DNA of 64,000 bases, taken from contig NZ_BAAAQN010000026.1 in the NCBI RefSeq assembly GCF_039531695.1, forward strand, positions 1 through 64,000, given 5' to 3'. A program made the translations under genes and the position numbers. This stretch comes from Catenulispora yoronensis (GTDB lineage: Bacteria; Actinomycetota; Actinomycetes; Streptomycetales; Catenulisporaceae). Below the pieces are notes generated by a model that searched no databases, was not told the DNA's origin, and worked only from the letters and a program-made list of their open reading frames with translations. The first letter of the stretch is position 1, and each line of letters starts with the position of its first letter. Positions 52,290 to 62,115 of this stretch are shown in pieces.

Positions 52290-53021
52290 ATGCCAGACAA
52301 CGCAAGTCAGACTGCTGTTACCTCGCTCCGCCGACCCGACTACGGAATCGACGCACCGGGCGTCCCGGCCCTGTTCGGCGCCGCCGGCCTCGCCTGCTGC
52401 CTGATCGCCGCCAGACCCTGGCCCGGCCAGATCCCCCTCGCCGCCCTCGGCGCCCTGCTGCTGGCCAACGCCGGGATCTACCTGCACACCACGCTGCGCG
52501 GCAAGCTGCGCATCTGGGAGCGGGAGCTGGACCGGGTCGGACTGCGGGGCGACGAGCAGCTGCTGGACCTGGGCTGCGGGCGCGGCATGGTGCTGATCGA
52601 GGCGGCCCGGCGACTGCCGTCGGGCCAGGCCGTCGGCGCCGACCTGTGGACGAAGGACCAGAGCGGCAACAGCGCGGAGACCACGCTCGCCAACGCGGCC
52701 GCGGCGGGCGTCGCGGAGCGCGTGGCGGTCCACACGGCCAACATGACGGAGCTGCCCTTCGCCGACAACTCGTTCGACGTCGTGACGAGCGCGATGGCGA
52801 TCCACAACATCCGCGTGCCGGAGGCGCGATATCGGGCGCTGGACGAAGCGATGCGCGTACTCCGGCCGGGCGGCCAGCTGCTCATCGCAGACCCCTGGCC
52901 CATGGCGCGGAAGTACGCGGCGTATTTGGGGCAGGGAACGCTGCGGCCGCTGGGGCCGGGGTACTGGTACGGGGGGCCGTGGCTGGGGGTGACGCTGCTG
53001 CGGGTTGTGAAGCAGGGGTGA
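52290..53021 (+). CDS. membrane-anchored class I SAM methyltransferase
   Basis: A 243-residue methyltransferase. Residues about 20-70 form two transmembrane helices; then the Rossmann domain shows motif I LLDLGCGRGMVLIEAAR, an acidic strand GADLW, and FADNSFDVVTSAMAIHNI followed by VLRPGGQLLIAD. Anchoring suggests a membrane-lipid or hydrophobic substrate. The gene follows the MMPL exporter by 28 nt with AAGGG before the ATG, so the pair may modify and export the same compound (inference). Confidence 0.87.
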   Translation: MPDNASQTAVTSLRRPDYGIDAPGVPALFGAAGLACCLIAARPWPGQIPLAALGALLLANAGIYLHTTLRGKLRIWERELDRVGLRGDEQLLDLGCGRGMVLIEAARRLPSGQAVGADLWTKDQSGNSAETTLANAAAAGVAERVAVHTANMTELPFADNSFDVVTSAMAIHNIRVPEARYRALDEAMRVLRPGGQLLIADPWPMARKYAAYLGQGTLRPLGPGYWYGGPWLGVTLLRVVKQG

Positions 53022-53040
53022 CGGGGATCGGGGTTTGAGT

Positions 53041-53183
53041 GGATGGTGGATGGTGGATGGTGGAGGTGCGGGAGGCGGCCGGCTTTGCCTGCCGCTCTCC
53101 GCGCTTTCATGCTCTCCGCGCTCTCAGCTCTCAGCTCTCAGCTCTCAGCTCTCAGCTCTCAGCTCTCAGCTCTCAGCTCTCAG
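53041..53183. repeat. two 7-nt microsatellites
   Basis: GGATGGT repeated three times at 53041-53061, and nine perfect copies of CTCTCAG at 53121-53183. The second array contains the stop codon (53173-53175) and last codons of the minus-strand acetyltransferase. Confidence 0.8.
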
Positions 53184-53745
53184 CGAACTTCTTCACCAAC
53201 ACCTCGAACTCCAAAACCTCGGTCCGAGGCCGCCCGAACCGCTCGTCACCATAGGGAAACGGCTGCGTCACCCCAGTCCGCACATACCCGCGCCGCACAT
53301 ACCACGCGATCAAATCAGCCCGCTGCCGCAACACCATCATCTGCACAGCCGGCACCCCCAACTCCTCCCGCGCCACCCGCTCCGCCTCCGCTAGCACCAC
53401 CTTCCCCACCCCACCGCCCTGCGCCCCAGGCCGCACAGCGAACATCCCGAAGTACGCATGCACCCCCCGATGCTGCAACTGACAACACGCAACAACCTCC
53501 CCACCCCGCTCCCCCACAATCATCCGACTCCCGACCCCGGAAACCGCCGCCTCAACATCCGCCACATCAGTCCGCTGCCCATCCAACAGATCCGCCTCCG
53601 TCGTCCACCCCGCCCGACTGGACTCCCCGCGATAAGCGGACTCCACCAACGCGACAAGCAACGGCACGTCCGCAAGCGTCGCCGTGCGGAACTTCAGTTC
53701 GGTGGCGCGGGCATCAAGATCGGTCACGGGGACAGTCTGCCGCAT
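53173..53745 (-). CDS. GNAT-family N-acetyltransferase
   Basis: A 190-residue GNAT enzyme. The N-terminal part has FRTATLADVPLLVALVESAYRGE; the acetyl-CoA loop is FAVRPGAQGGGVGKVVL, followed by AEAERVAREELGVPAVQMMVLRQRADLIAWYVRRGYVRTG. The substrate is unknown. Its last three codons and stop lie inside the CTCTCAG microsatellite, so repeat-length changes would leave the main fold intact but alter the 3' region. Confidence 0.87.
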   Translation of the reverse strand: MRQTVPVTDLDARATELKFRTATLADVPLLVALVESAYRGESSRAGWTTEADLLDGQRTDVADVEAAVSGVGSRMIVGERGGEVVACCQLQHRGVHAYFGMFAVRPGAQGGGVGKVVLAEAERVAREELGVPAVQMMVLRQRADLIAWYVRRGYVRTGVTQPFPYGDERFGRPRTEVLEFEVLVKKFAES

Positions 53746-53772
53746 GGCGGCACACGACGCGGATGAAGCACT

Positions 53773-54102
53773 TCACCCAGGCGGAGCGGCCTCAAGGAAC
53801 AGGCCGTAGACAAGACCTAGCAACGCCGCATACGCATGCTGGGCCCGCACGACCTCCAGATCTTTTCCCGAGGAGACCAAACCGATCTGGTCGATTCGCT
53901 CCATCAGCTCATCGATGAACGACAACACGTCAGACGGTGACGGCTTGAAGATGCCGCGCTCCACGAATCTGATGACCGTGGTGACGTACTCGTCGGCCTC
54001 GGCAAGGTCGGCATACGTCAGCTTCAAGTCCTGGGGCGTCCCCCCTGAGGGGAAGGGCGTACGGCGCCACAGCGTATAGGCATCCATAAATGTCAACGCC
54101 AC
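53773..54102 (-). CDS. probable immunity protein for the RHS toxin
   Basis: A 109-residue acidic, helical protein starting with GTG 11 nt after the stop of the RHS toxin gene. Position, size, acidity (LAEADEYVTTVIRFVERG, FIDELMERIDQIG) and absence of a signal peptide are what is expected of a cytoplasmic immunity protein for the toxin tip. No family is recognised; the call rests on context. An internal ATG at 54087 is an alternative start. Confidence 0.6.
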   Translation of the reverse strand: MALTFMDAYTLWRRTPFPSGGTPQDLKLTYADLAEADEYVTTVIRFVERGIFKPSPSDVLSFIDELMERIDQIGLVSSGKDLEVVRAQHAYAALLGLVYGLFLEAAPPG

Positions 54103-54113
54103 TTCATCACCCG

Positions 54114-57100
54114 CTAGTTATCATCTTCAGCCGAGTACCAGAAGGAAACAACCGTCCCATCCGGTGCGAGGATGCCACCCTTGCCAGCGCGATCGACATA
54201 TTTCACATTGTACGTACCATCGTCCTGGAGCAATCGCTTTGAATTCAACCCAACCTTTCCCTTGGGTTGCGCCAAAGCTTCCGCCCAAGCCTTTGAGTCC
54301 TGCAAGTACTGCTCAGGCGTCACACCGGCTCGCGCACCATGCCGCTCAGTATAATGCCATACGAAGCTGTCCTCAGGGTTGTCGAAGTTCCCGCGATTCC
54401 ATACTGCGGCTACCCCGACAGGACACTTGTCGTTGTTGTGGACCAAAACCGGCGTGCCGCCCGCGACCACGTAGTACGTGTGCAAACCGTCGATGGTGAG
54501 GTCGTAAGTCACCATCGTCGAGGTGTAGTTGCGGACGCTGCGTACCGTGATGGTTTCGCTGGTGTCGGTTGTTTGGAGGCGGTCGCCGGGCTTGAGGTCG
54601 CTGGCGTTGACGAAGCGGCCGGCGGTCAGGTCGTAATAGGGGTGGTTCTGGGTGCCGGTGACGGTCTTGGGCCCTGTTGGGGTGTCGACTGTGAGGTCGG
54701 TGAAGTCGGTGTCAGTGGTCGTCTTGTGGATCTGATCGACACGGTGGTGTTCGTTCGCGCCGCCGGGTTCGGCGTTCTCGATCTCGTCGCCGACCGCGAC
54801 GTTGTTGATGGGCTTGGTCGATCCGTCCGCCATCAGGACTTCGGTGCCGGGGGCGAATGAGTGGCCGCATGCTGTGATGACGTTGGCGCTGCTGCCTGCC
54901 GACTCGGCGCCGAGTTCCGGACAGGGGGCGCCGCCCGCGGTGCAGATGACGGCTCCCGCGATTGTCGCGGTCCCCTCCGGATCCGCCAGGAAGCGAGTCG
55001 TCACTGATGCCGCGAGGCCGTCGGTGGCCAACAGGGCTGTGACGCCTACGAGGTACTCCGCGCCGCCCACCCAGTTGGTGTTGTCCGTGGCGTTCGCAAG
55101 GGTCTGCGCGACGTCGCACTCATGTGACTCTGAAGCAAACAGGGACAGGTCCCTGCAGCCGTTCTTTTCCAGATACCAGACGGCGAACGCCGCATACCTG
55201 CTGTCCGGGCCGTGCGAATCGGGCCGGTAGCGGATGTCCGCTTCCTCAAGGGTCTCGTCGTCGGGGACGGGTCCGAGGGACGTGACGTCGATGACCCGGG
55301 TCTTGGGCTTCGACTTCGCCGCGGACGGCGGTGCGGTCGGCGAGTTCGGACCGGCGTCCGGCGGTCCCGGCGGCGGGTCGTTGGGGTGGACCGTGGCGCA
55401 GCTGATGTCGTCGCAGCCGCTGAACGTCATGCCGGGAGGTGCGCCCCAGGGGTCGAGACCGGTGGGGTCGCTGGCGCTGACGGGGTCGTTGCCGGCGTAG
55501 GTGTAGCCGCCGATGTTTTGCGGGTTCGTGGCCTGGAAGACCGGGTCGGCGGAGATGAAGCGGCCGGTGGTGGGGTCGTATTTACGGGCGCCGATGTCGA
55601 CGAGTGCGGTCGAGGCGTCGGTGGTTTTGCCGAGGAAGGTGTGGTCGTCGACCCAGGCGGGTGTGGTGGTTTGGTTGACCGCTGTGCCGCGGGTGTCGCC
55701 GAACGGCTTGAGGTAGCGGCGGGCGATGATTTTGCCGGTGGCAGCGTTGACGGTGGTGCCGCCGGTGCCTTGGCTGTTGTTCACCTGGTAGGTGATGGCG
55801 CCGTTGCTGGCTTCGATGATGTCGGGGGCGCCGGGGTAGCTGTAGTAACGGTTGGCGGTGACGGTGTTCGCGCCGGCCAGGTGGATTTCGGTTCCGCCCA
55901 GGTACAGCGTGGTGCCCCCGGTGGTACCGCCAGTGTCGCGCCGGATGAGTTGGTTGCCGTTGGCGTCGTAGAGGTAGTCGGCGGTGGTGCCGTTGTTGTT
56001 GTCGACGTGCTTGAGGCGGTCTTCGGCGTCCCAGGTGAGTTGTTGGCCCAGGGCGGTGCCGTTGGGTCGCAGGGTGCTGTTGCCGGCGCCGTCGTAGGCG
56101 TAGTTGACAGTGCCAGTGGCGGCGCCGGACTTTGTGACCTGGGAGAGCAGGTGCGGGCCGCTGCCGGGGTTGGTGGCGCCGCCGGTGTTGACGGTGCCGG
56201 GTGCGGCGTAGCTGGAGGTGCGGGTGGTGTTGTTGGCGGTCACGCCCGCCGGGTCGTGGTCGGTGACGCTCGTCCGGTTGCCGCTTTGGGCGTCGGTGCC
56301 GTTGTAGGCGTAGGACTGCCAGTAGCGGGCCGGGCCGCCGATCTGTGTGCTGGAGCTGGCATCGGTCGGCGGGTTGTTGGTCCTCGACGACGCGCAGGAG
56401 CCCAGGGCGCCGGTGGCGGTGGTGGGGCTGTTCGGGTTGGTGGTCGCCGACGGCGACTGGTCACCGGAGTCCGTCCAGGCGTTGGTCAGACGGCTGGCGT
56501 AGTCGTAGGTGTAACACTGGATGTCCCGCTGCGCCGGACCGGGGTTGTAAGATCCTGACACCGACCAGTTCTGGAGGTCGGCGGTAGAGGTCAGACGGCC
56601 CGCGGCATCGTAGTCGTAGGAGACCTCATCGATGCTGTAGGTGTTCAGCTGCGTCGGGTTGACAGTGCTCTGACCGGCGGTGGTGTCGACAAACGTGTTG
56701 GTGACGCGGCCGGTGGCGGCGTCGAACAGGTTCTGCTGCACGATCTGGAACGGGTAGTCTCCCAACGTCCGGGACAGGATCTTGCCGTCCCGGTCGTAGA
56801 TCGTGCTCACGAGGTAGTCAGCGTTGCCGCCGGTGAATAGCAGCAGCCCGAACCGGTTGTAGGAGTTGTAGATCGTCTCGGGGGCGATGCCCGCGTTTGG
56901 AACGGCCGGGGTGTCGTAGTACGAGAGCTGCCCGGTCATCGCGCTGTAGTAGTCATTGGTCTGATACGTCCCAGCCAGCGCCCCCTCACTGGCCGGAATG
57001 ATGGTCTTGTTGCCCAGCGGCCGGTAGTCGGCGTCATAGCCGGTGACCTGCTGCTTGTAGACATTGCCACCGGAGTAGCGGGTCGAGGCGTCAGGCTGCC

Positions 57101-60100
57101 CCTTGTTCCCGGCCGGGTCGAACGCCCACCCGGCCAGCTGCGCCGCACCGTTGCCGGTCGCCTGCGCACCCGCGTTGCCCACCGCGGTCGGCGAGTGATC
57201 GGCCGTGGTGCCGCCGTCGTACTCACCGGTTCTGCGACCGAGCACGTCGTAGGTGTAGCCCAGGACATGGCCGCGGCCGTCCGCCGTGGCCAGGATCTGC
57301 CCCGTGTCGTCGGCGTAGCTGGTGCTCAGACCGGTGTCCGGGTCGCTCTTGGTCACCTGGTGCCCCAGCAGGTCCGACACCGTGGTGGTCCAGACGTTGT
57401 GCGTCGGGGTGGTGGCGTCGGTGACCGTGCTCGTCGTGCCCGAGGTGCCGTTCAGGTTGTAGGTCAGCCCGTAGGTGGTGACATCGGCGTCGTTGGCGTT
57501 GCCGGTCGGGCTCGGCGGGCTGTTCTTGTACGTCCACAGCGCCGTGGTACGGCCGCGCGCGTCGGTGAAGGTCGACGTCGCCGACACCGCACCGCCTCCG
57601 TTGCCGGCCGGGCCGACCGCGTCGGTGCGGTCCAGGCCCGGGTACGAGGTCGTCGCGACCATTCCGGCGATGGTGGAGCCGTTGTGCTTCTGGGTGACCG
57701 TGATCGGTCGGGACATGCCGTCGTAGGTGGTGACGGTCTGGGCCGGGAGGTTGTCGTTCCAGGAGGCCCACACTCCGGTCGGCGTCGTCGCGCCCTGGTC
57801 GAAGTAGGGCTGGTTGGTCTCCATGACCCGGCCGAGCGTGTCGTAGCGGGTGTTGACGATCATCCGGCCGTGCGACTCGTCCAACGCCGGCGACTGCGTC
57901 TGCACGACATCGGCGAATCCGTCGATGATGTCGAAGGTGGCGGCGTAGCTGCCGTCCTCCAGCAGCGTCTCCGTCTCGGCATAGCCGTTGGGCTGCGCCG
58001 GCTGCGACGTGGTCGCCAAATGCGGAGTGGTGCCGTTGAGCAAGTAGGTGAACCGGATGTTCGGCGAGGTCTTGTTCGACGCCCACGGCCGATCCGCCTT
58101 CCACACCCCCTTCAGACGCCCCATGCCGTCGAACATCTCAGTGGTCAGATGCCCGTTGGCATCGGTCGACGTCTCGGCGATGCCACGACCCTGATCCACC
58201 GTGGTCGTGTTGGGCCAACCCAGCGGGTTGGTCACCTTGTAGCTGGTCGGCAGCGCACCGCCGGTCGGGGTGTAGTCCGTGTGCGTGGTGTGCTGATCGG
58301 CGTCGGTCGTCGAGGTGATGCGACCGTAGGTGCCGTCGAACGTGGCCCCGGACACGGCCCAGGACTCGGTATAGGTGTTGGTGGCCGGATTGCTCAGCGT
58401 GATGCTCTTGGCGCTCTTGACCGTGGTCGGATCGCCCGCACTCGGCAACGTCCCGACGCTCGACGAGTTGTCATACAGCGTGACGGTGTCCGCGATCAGA
58501 TTCGCGTTGGTCAGGGTCATGTTGTAGGTGCACGGCCCGAGCGTCTTCTCGTCTTCCCACTTGTACGCGGTGCGCTGAGTGTTCGAGGTCTGCAACGCAT
58601 AGGCCGTGATGGAGCACAACTCCTGAACCGTGCCATCGCCCTTGTCATCGGCCATCAACAACCGGCCGTTGCCGCCCGGGGTGCTGGTCGCCGGGTTCGG
58701 CAGGGTGTTGTCGTAGTCGAAGTCGACCTCGCTGCGACGGGTCCCCGTGCTGACTTTCTGGTACGAGATCGTCTTGGCAGTGTGGGCGAAGTGCGCACGC
58801 TGCATCGGCAGACCCGAGCCACGATCGTGCGCGGCGGTCACCATGTTCCCCGGGTCGGGGCCGCCGGATGGCAGGTTCACCACATGGGCCGGACCCGAAC
58901 TGGTGGGATCCACCGGAATGTTCACCGTGTCGGAGACCACCTGGTTGCTGGTGGCTGAGGCGTAGGTCTGGGTCTCCAGCACCTGGCCGGCCAGCGAGTT
59001 GTCGTCGCGCAGCCCGGGGACGCCGGGGGCGAAAACGTCACCGTGGCCGTCGACGACCCACACGTGCTTGTTGGCGTCCTGGAAGGGATAGGTGGCGTTG
59101 CCGTCCTGGTCCATGCCGCGGAAGTACGTCGTGACAGTCTTGGTGTTGCTGTTGTCCGGCTCGTTGCCCGCGACTGACTGCACCTGCGCATAGCCACGGA
59201 ACTGGTCAAACGTCCGATACTGCGCGTCAGCCTGCTCGGAGTCGTTGGTGTGCCAGACCGGAGTGCCGAGATAGCTGTAGTTCACCTGCCGCATCGGCGC
59301 CAGCAGCGTGTCGTCGTACCGAGTCACCGAGGTCACGATGTACTTGTTGAACCAGTCCAACGTCGGAGTCGACGACGTGCTGCCAGGCAAACTCCAATAC
59401 TCCGGATAACAGAGAGTTGAGTTCGCGGTGATCGTCGGCGCGGTGGAACCCGGGCACAGAGTGCTGGGATCGGCATACGAAACATCGGTCTCCGACCCGG
59501 AAGTGTCGGTGATCGCGTCCATCCGCAGCCGGTTGTAGTCCGAGGCGTTGTTGCTGGCGTTGAACGAATGCGTCGCGGCCCGGTTCGGCAAGAACTGGCC
59601 GTAGGTGTAGACCGTCGGATCATCGGCCTGAATGGTGGTGCCGTCCTGGTTCACCAGCCAGCCGCTGTGCTTGATGCCCGCCAGCCACAGCGTCGGTTGG
59701 TTGCCGGCGGTAGAGGGGTCGGGCACCGCGTTGAACTGGTGCATCAACGTGTACTTATCCACCGGACGGTAGGCCGAGCCGGTCCACACGTTGGTGGTCA
59801 CCGAGTCCAGACGCTCGGTGTTGTAGAACGACGGCGAGAAGTCGGTGCACTTCGTGCCACCGGCCGTGCCGTCCTTGGTGCCGGCCGAGGTGCAGGACAA
59901 GTCCCAGGGCGTGTCCACGAACGACGGCGCGTTGGTGGCGTTGATGCCGGTCTGTGCGATGCCGCTCGACACGGGGACCGCGCCGGTCGGGCAGCGGCTG
60001 TCATGCCCGGCCTGGCTGACATCGCTGATACAGCGAGCCACCGGGTTGAACACCACCGTCGAAGCCGGGTGAATCGCGGTGTTGTAGTAGTCGTCGCTGC

Positions 60101-61739
60101 GCCAGCCGTAGTCGATCTGCCGCAGGAACCCTCCGGCCTGGTACTCGGTCGGGCTGTTGGCCGCGCCGCGCAGGTAGAAGTTCTCCTCGCGCGCGTAGGT
60201 GTAGCGAGTCAGGTTGTGATGCGGATCGACGACGAAGTCCAGGTTCCAACGCCACCCGGTACGGCAGTCGGTAGCCACCGCCGTCGTGGGATCCGCACAC
60301 TTCGAACCCGCCGGACTGCCCGTGCCGAACACCGGGGCGCCCCACGCCGAGTAGGTCACCGGCTCGGTGGCACTGTTCGTACCGCCGTCAGCCTGCGGCA
60401 GCCGGTTCGCGCCGAAGTAGTACTCGGTGCCATCAGTCGTGGTCAGTTTCCAATACGCACCGCCATCACCGGCGTTGCCGTTGGTCGCGCCGGTCAGCTG
60501 CTCCACGCGTGTGCCGTCATCGCCCGCGATGCGCCACACGCCGGTGGCATCGTCACGGACCAGCTCACCGCTGTGGCCCGGCAGCGACAACGTCGCGTTC
60601 GGGATACCCCAGCATTCATCGGCCGAAGTGGTGAAACCGGCCTTGAAACAGGGCTTGTACGACTTCTCGATGTACCCCGGGTTGTAGTCCCAGCCGTCAC
60701 CGACCCACGAACCCTGCGCGCTGGAGGCCGACGTCCGGCCGTCGACACTCGCCGAGTTGTACGACAGGGCGAGCGAGGGAGGCGTGCCGCCGAGCGAGGA
60801 GGGAGCCGTGAGCGGGTAGTTGTATGTGAACGAACCCTCGTTGCCGCCGCCGCTCCACGTGTCCGACGGCTTCAACGACGTGGCCGAGTAAGAACCGTTC
60901 ATCCCGGACGGAGTCGAGCTGGCCGCCAGCACCAGCGGCGCCGCCGAGGCAGCGGCCGGGACGCTCACCGTCGCGACGAGCTTGTGATGCTGCCGGTCAT
61001 TGGTGAACTGCACCGGAGTCTGCTTGCGGCACGCCGGATCGCTCGGCGTCGTCACCGAACACGCGGGCAACGCCACCAGCGTCAGACGGTCCGCGAAGTC
61101 GCCGCCGAACGCTGCGGCGAAGCCGGAGTAGTCCACCGCGATCGTCGCCGGCGCGGCGGTCGCGGTGGCGTCAGCGCGAACCGCGGTGACGATCATGCCC
61201 GCGACACCGGCCTGCTGCGCCGCGTCATGGCCTGCGACACCGACCGTGACCTTCGCCGCGGGCGTCGCTTGAGGCGAGGCGTTGGGCGCCTTCGCGGTAC
61301 GCATTTCGTCCGTGGTATCGCTGGACGCTGCGATGCTTACCGGCATCCCGGTAATAGGTGCTAGTCCCGCGGCGGCATCCGACGCCGCACCGGCCGCCAA
61401 AGCCTTCACCGGAGCGGCTGTCGCAGGAGCCAGATTCACTGTCGCGGTCGCTGCTGACGGCCAGACCGGGGTCGGCGCGACATACCCGGGCAGGCTTTGC
61501 GGTATCGAGTGCTTCGTCGCCAACCCGCCCTGCAACGGCACCGCCGCTTCCTTCACGACCGGCCGGGGCTGCCAGATCTTGCCCTTGTACACACGGCCTG
61601 TCGCATCAGCCGCTGGTGCGGACATCAGTGGCAGAGCCATGGCGACCGCGGTCGCCGCGGCCGTCCAGACCGCGATCGCGCGCGTGCGCCGGACCCGGCG
61701 CGCCGAGTCCGTCGATGCCGTAGAACGCCATGCCCCCAT
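54114..61739 (-). CDS. RHS/YD-repeat polymorphic toxin with HINT domain
   Basis: A 2541-residue exported toxin. A signal region covers about residues 1-46 (ARRVRRTRAIAVWTAAATAVAMALP). Residues about 350-2050 carry the RHS/YD shell (for example YDVLGRRTGEYD and YDTLGRVMETNQP), ending in the core signature ARKYDPTTGRFISADP near 2060. A HINT self-cleavage domain follows at about 2295-2435 (CGHSFAPGTEVLMADGSTKPI, then QNHPYYDL, closing at VLVHN). The last ~105 residues are the variable toxin: FVWHYTERHGARAG, EQYLQDSKAWAEAL and VKYVDRAGKGGILAPDGTVVSFWYS, resembling small RNase-type tips. The tip DNA looks less GC-rich than the shell. ATG at 61739 is preferred over 61760 or 61820. Confidence 0.88.
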   Translation of the reverse strand: MGAWRSTASTDSARRVRRTRAIAVWTAAATAVAMALPLMSAPAADATGRVYKGKIWQPRPVVKEAAVPLQGGLATKHSIPQSLPGYVAPTPVWPSAATATVNLAPATAAPVKALAAGAASDAAAGLAPITGMPVSIAASSDTTDEMRTAKAPNASPQATPAAKVTVGVAGHDAAQQAGVAGMIVTAVRADATATAAPATIAVDYSGFAAAFGGDFADRLTLVALPACSVTTPSDPACRKQTPVQFTNDRQHHKLVATVSVPAAASAAPLVLAASSTPSGMNGSYSATSLKPSDTWSGGGNEGSFTYNYPLTAPSSLGGTPPSLALSYNSASVDGRTSASSAQGSWVGDGWDYNPGYIEKSYKPCFKAGFTTSADECWGIPNATLSLPGHSGELVRDDATGVWRIAGDDGTRVEQLTGATNGNAGDGGAYWKLTTTDGTEYYFGANRLPQADGGTNSATEPVTYSAWGAPVFGTGSPAGSKCADPTTAVATDCRTGWRWNLDFVVDPHHNLTRYTYAREENFYLRGAANSPTEYQAGGFLRQIDYGWRSDDYYNTAIHPASTVVFNPVARCISDVSQAGHDSRCPTGAVPVSSGIAQTGINATNAPSFVDTPWDLSCTSAGTKDGTAGGTKCTDFSPSFYNTERLDSVTTNVWTGSAYRPVDKYTLMHQFNAVPDPSTAGNQPTLWLAGIKHSGWLVNQDGTTIQADDPTVYTYGQFLPNRAATHSFNASNNASDYNRLRMDAITDTSGSETDVSYADPSTLCPGSTAPTITANSTLCYPEYWSLPGSTSSTPTLDWFNKYIVTSVTRYDDTLLAPMRQVNYSYLGTPVWHTNDSEQADAQYRTFDQFRGYAQVQSVAGNEPDNSNTKTVTTYFRGMDQDGNATYPFQDANKHVWVVDGHGDVFAPGVPGLRDDNSLAGQVLETQTYASATSNQVVSDTVNIPVDPTSSGPAHVVNLPSGGPDPGNMVTAAHDRGSGLPMQRAHFAHTAKTISYQKVSTGTRRSEVDFDYDNTLPNPATSTPGGNGRLLMADDKGDGTVQELCSITAYALQTSNTQRTAYKWEDEKTLGPCTYNMTLTNANLIADTVTLYDNSSSVGTLPSAGDPTTVKSAKSITLSNPATNTYTESWAVSGATFDGTYGRITSTTDADQHTTHTDYTPTGGALPTSYKVTNPLGWPNTTTVDQGRGIAETSTDANGHLTTEMFDGMGRLKGVWKADRPWASNKTSPNIRFTYLLNGTTPHLATTSQPAQPNGYAETETLLEDGSYAATFDIIDGFADVVQTQSPALDESHGRMIVNTRYDTLGRVMETNQPYFDQGATTPTGVWASWNDNLPAQTVTTYDGMSRPITVTQKHNGSTIAGMVATTSYPGLDRTDAVGPAGNGGGAVSATSTFTDARGRTTALWTYKNSPPSPTGNANDADVTTYGLTYNLNGTSGTTSTVTDATTPTHNVWTTTVSDLLGHQVTKSDPDTGLSTSYADDTGQILATADGRGHVLGYTYDVLGRRTGEYDGGTTADHSPTAVGNAGAQATGNGAAQLAGWAFDPAGNKGQPDASTRYSGGNVYKQQVTGYDADYRPLGNKTIIPASEGALAGTYQTNDYYSAMTGQLSYYDTPAVPNAGIAPETIYNSYNRFGLLLFTGGNADYLVSTIYDRDGKILSRTLGDYPFQIVQQNLFDAATGRVTNTFVDTTAGQSTVNPTQLNTYSIDEVSYDYDAAGRLTSTADLQNWSVSGSYNPGPAQRDIQCYTYDYASRLTNAWTDSGDQSPSATTNPNSPTTATGALGSCASSRTNNPPTDASSSTQIGGPARYWQSYAYNGTDAQSGNRTSVTDHDPAGVTANNTTRTSSYAAPGTVNTGGATNPGSGPHLLSQVTKSGAATGTVNYAYDGAGNSTLRPNGTALGQQLTWDAEDRLKHVDNNNGTTADYLYDANGNQLIRRDTGGTTGGTTLYLGGTEIHLAGANTVTANRYYSYPGAPDIIEASNGAITYQVNNSQGTGGTTVNAATGKIIARRYLKPFGDTRGTAVNQTTTPAWVDDHTFLGKTTDASTALVDIGARKYDPTTGRFISADPVFQATNPQNIGGYTYAGNDPVSASDPTGLDPWGAPPGMTFSGCDDISCATVHPNDPPPGPPDAGPNSPTAPPSAAKSKPKTRVIDVTSLGPVPDDETLEEADIRYRPDSHGPDSRYAAFAVWYLEKNGCRDLSLFASESHECDVAQTLANATDNTNWVGGAEYLVGVTALLATDGLAASVTTRFLADPEGTATIAGAVICTAGGAPCPELGAESAGSSANVITACGHSFAPGTEVLMADGSTKPINNVAVGDEIENAEPGGANEHHRVDQIHKTTTDTDFTDLTVDTPTGPKTVTGTQNHPYYDLTAGRFVNASDLKPGDRLQTTDTSETITVRSVRNYTSTMVTYDLTIDGLHTYYVVAGGTPVLVHNNDKCPVGVAAVWNRGNFDNPEDSFVWHYTERHGARAGVTPEQYLQDSKAWAEALAQPKGKVGLNSKRLLQDDGTYNVKYVDRAGKGGILAPDGTVVSFWYSAEDDN

Positions 61740-62115
61740 GAGACCACCGAGCCCCGTCATCGCACAGAACAAGCGCCGACCCGCCAGACGGCGGCAGCGG
61801 ATCGCACTGTATACGAGCACTGCGATCCTGTCGATCGCAGTGCTCTGATATCAGGGCCGAAGATAACGATTGCGCCGCGCGCGCAGCCACACCGCTATCA
61901 CCAACGGTAGCCGCCACGGCTCCGGTTGCTGAAGATCTGGCGGGTATTGAGGCGTTTTGCTGGCTACACAGTCCGCTGTCAAGATCCTCGCGAGGTCTGC
62001 TTTTGATAACGATCCCGTGAACTGCGGAGCGTTGACGCGGCGGTTCCCAGCCCTTAGCGTCCGCTGGCGCGCAGTTGGTGCGCGCTCCTTACATCCATGC
62101 ACGGAGGGCATCGCC
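61740..62115. promoter_or_regulatory. divergent control region, RHS toxin / DNRLRE-type protein
   Basis: 376 nt without a gene, less GC-rich than its surroundings at 61850-62010. It contains a perfect 13-bp inverted repeat (see 61815-61845) and the plus-strand ribosome site GGAGGG at 62103-62108. Upstream extensions of the RHS frame to 61820 are possible but have no ribosome site. Confidence 0.4.
61815..61845. promoter_or_regulatory. perfect 13-bp inverted repeat
   Basis: GAGCACTGCGATC (61815-61827), 5-nt spacer CTGTC, then its exact complement (61833-61845). It lies 76-106 nt upstream of the chosen RHS start, where it could be a dimeric-regulator operator or a hairpin in the toxin mRNA leader. 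Confidence 0.55.
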
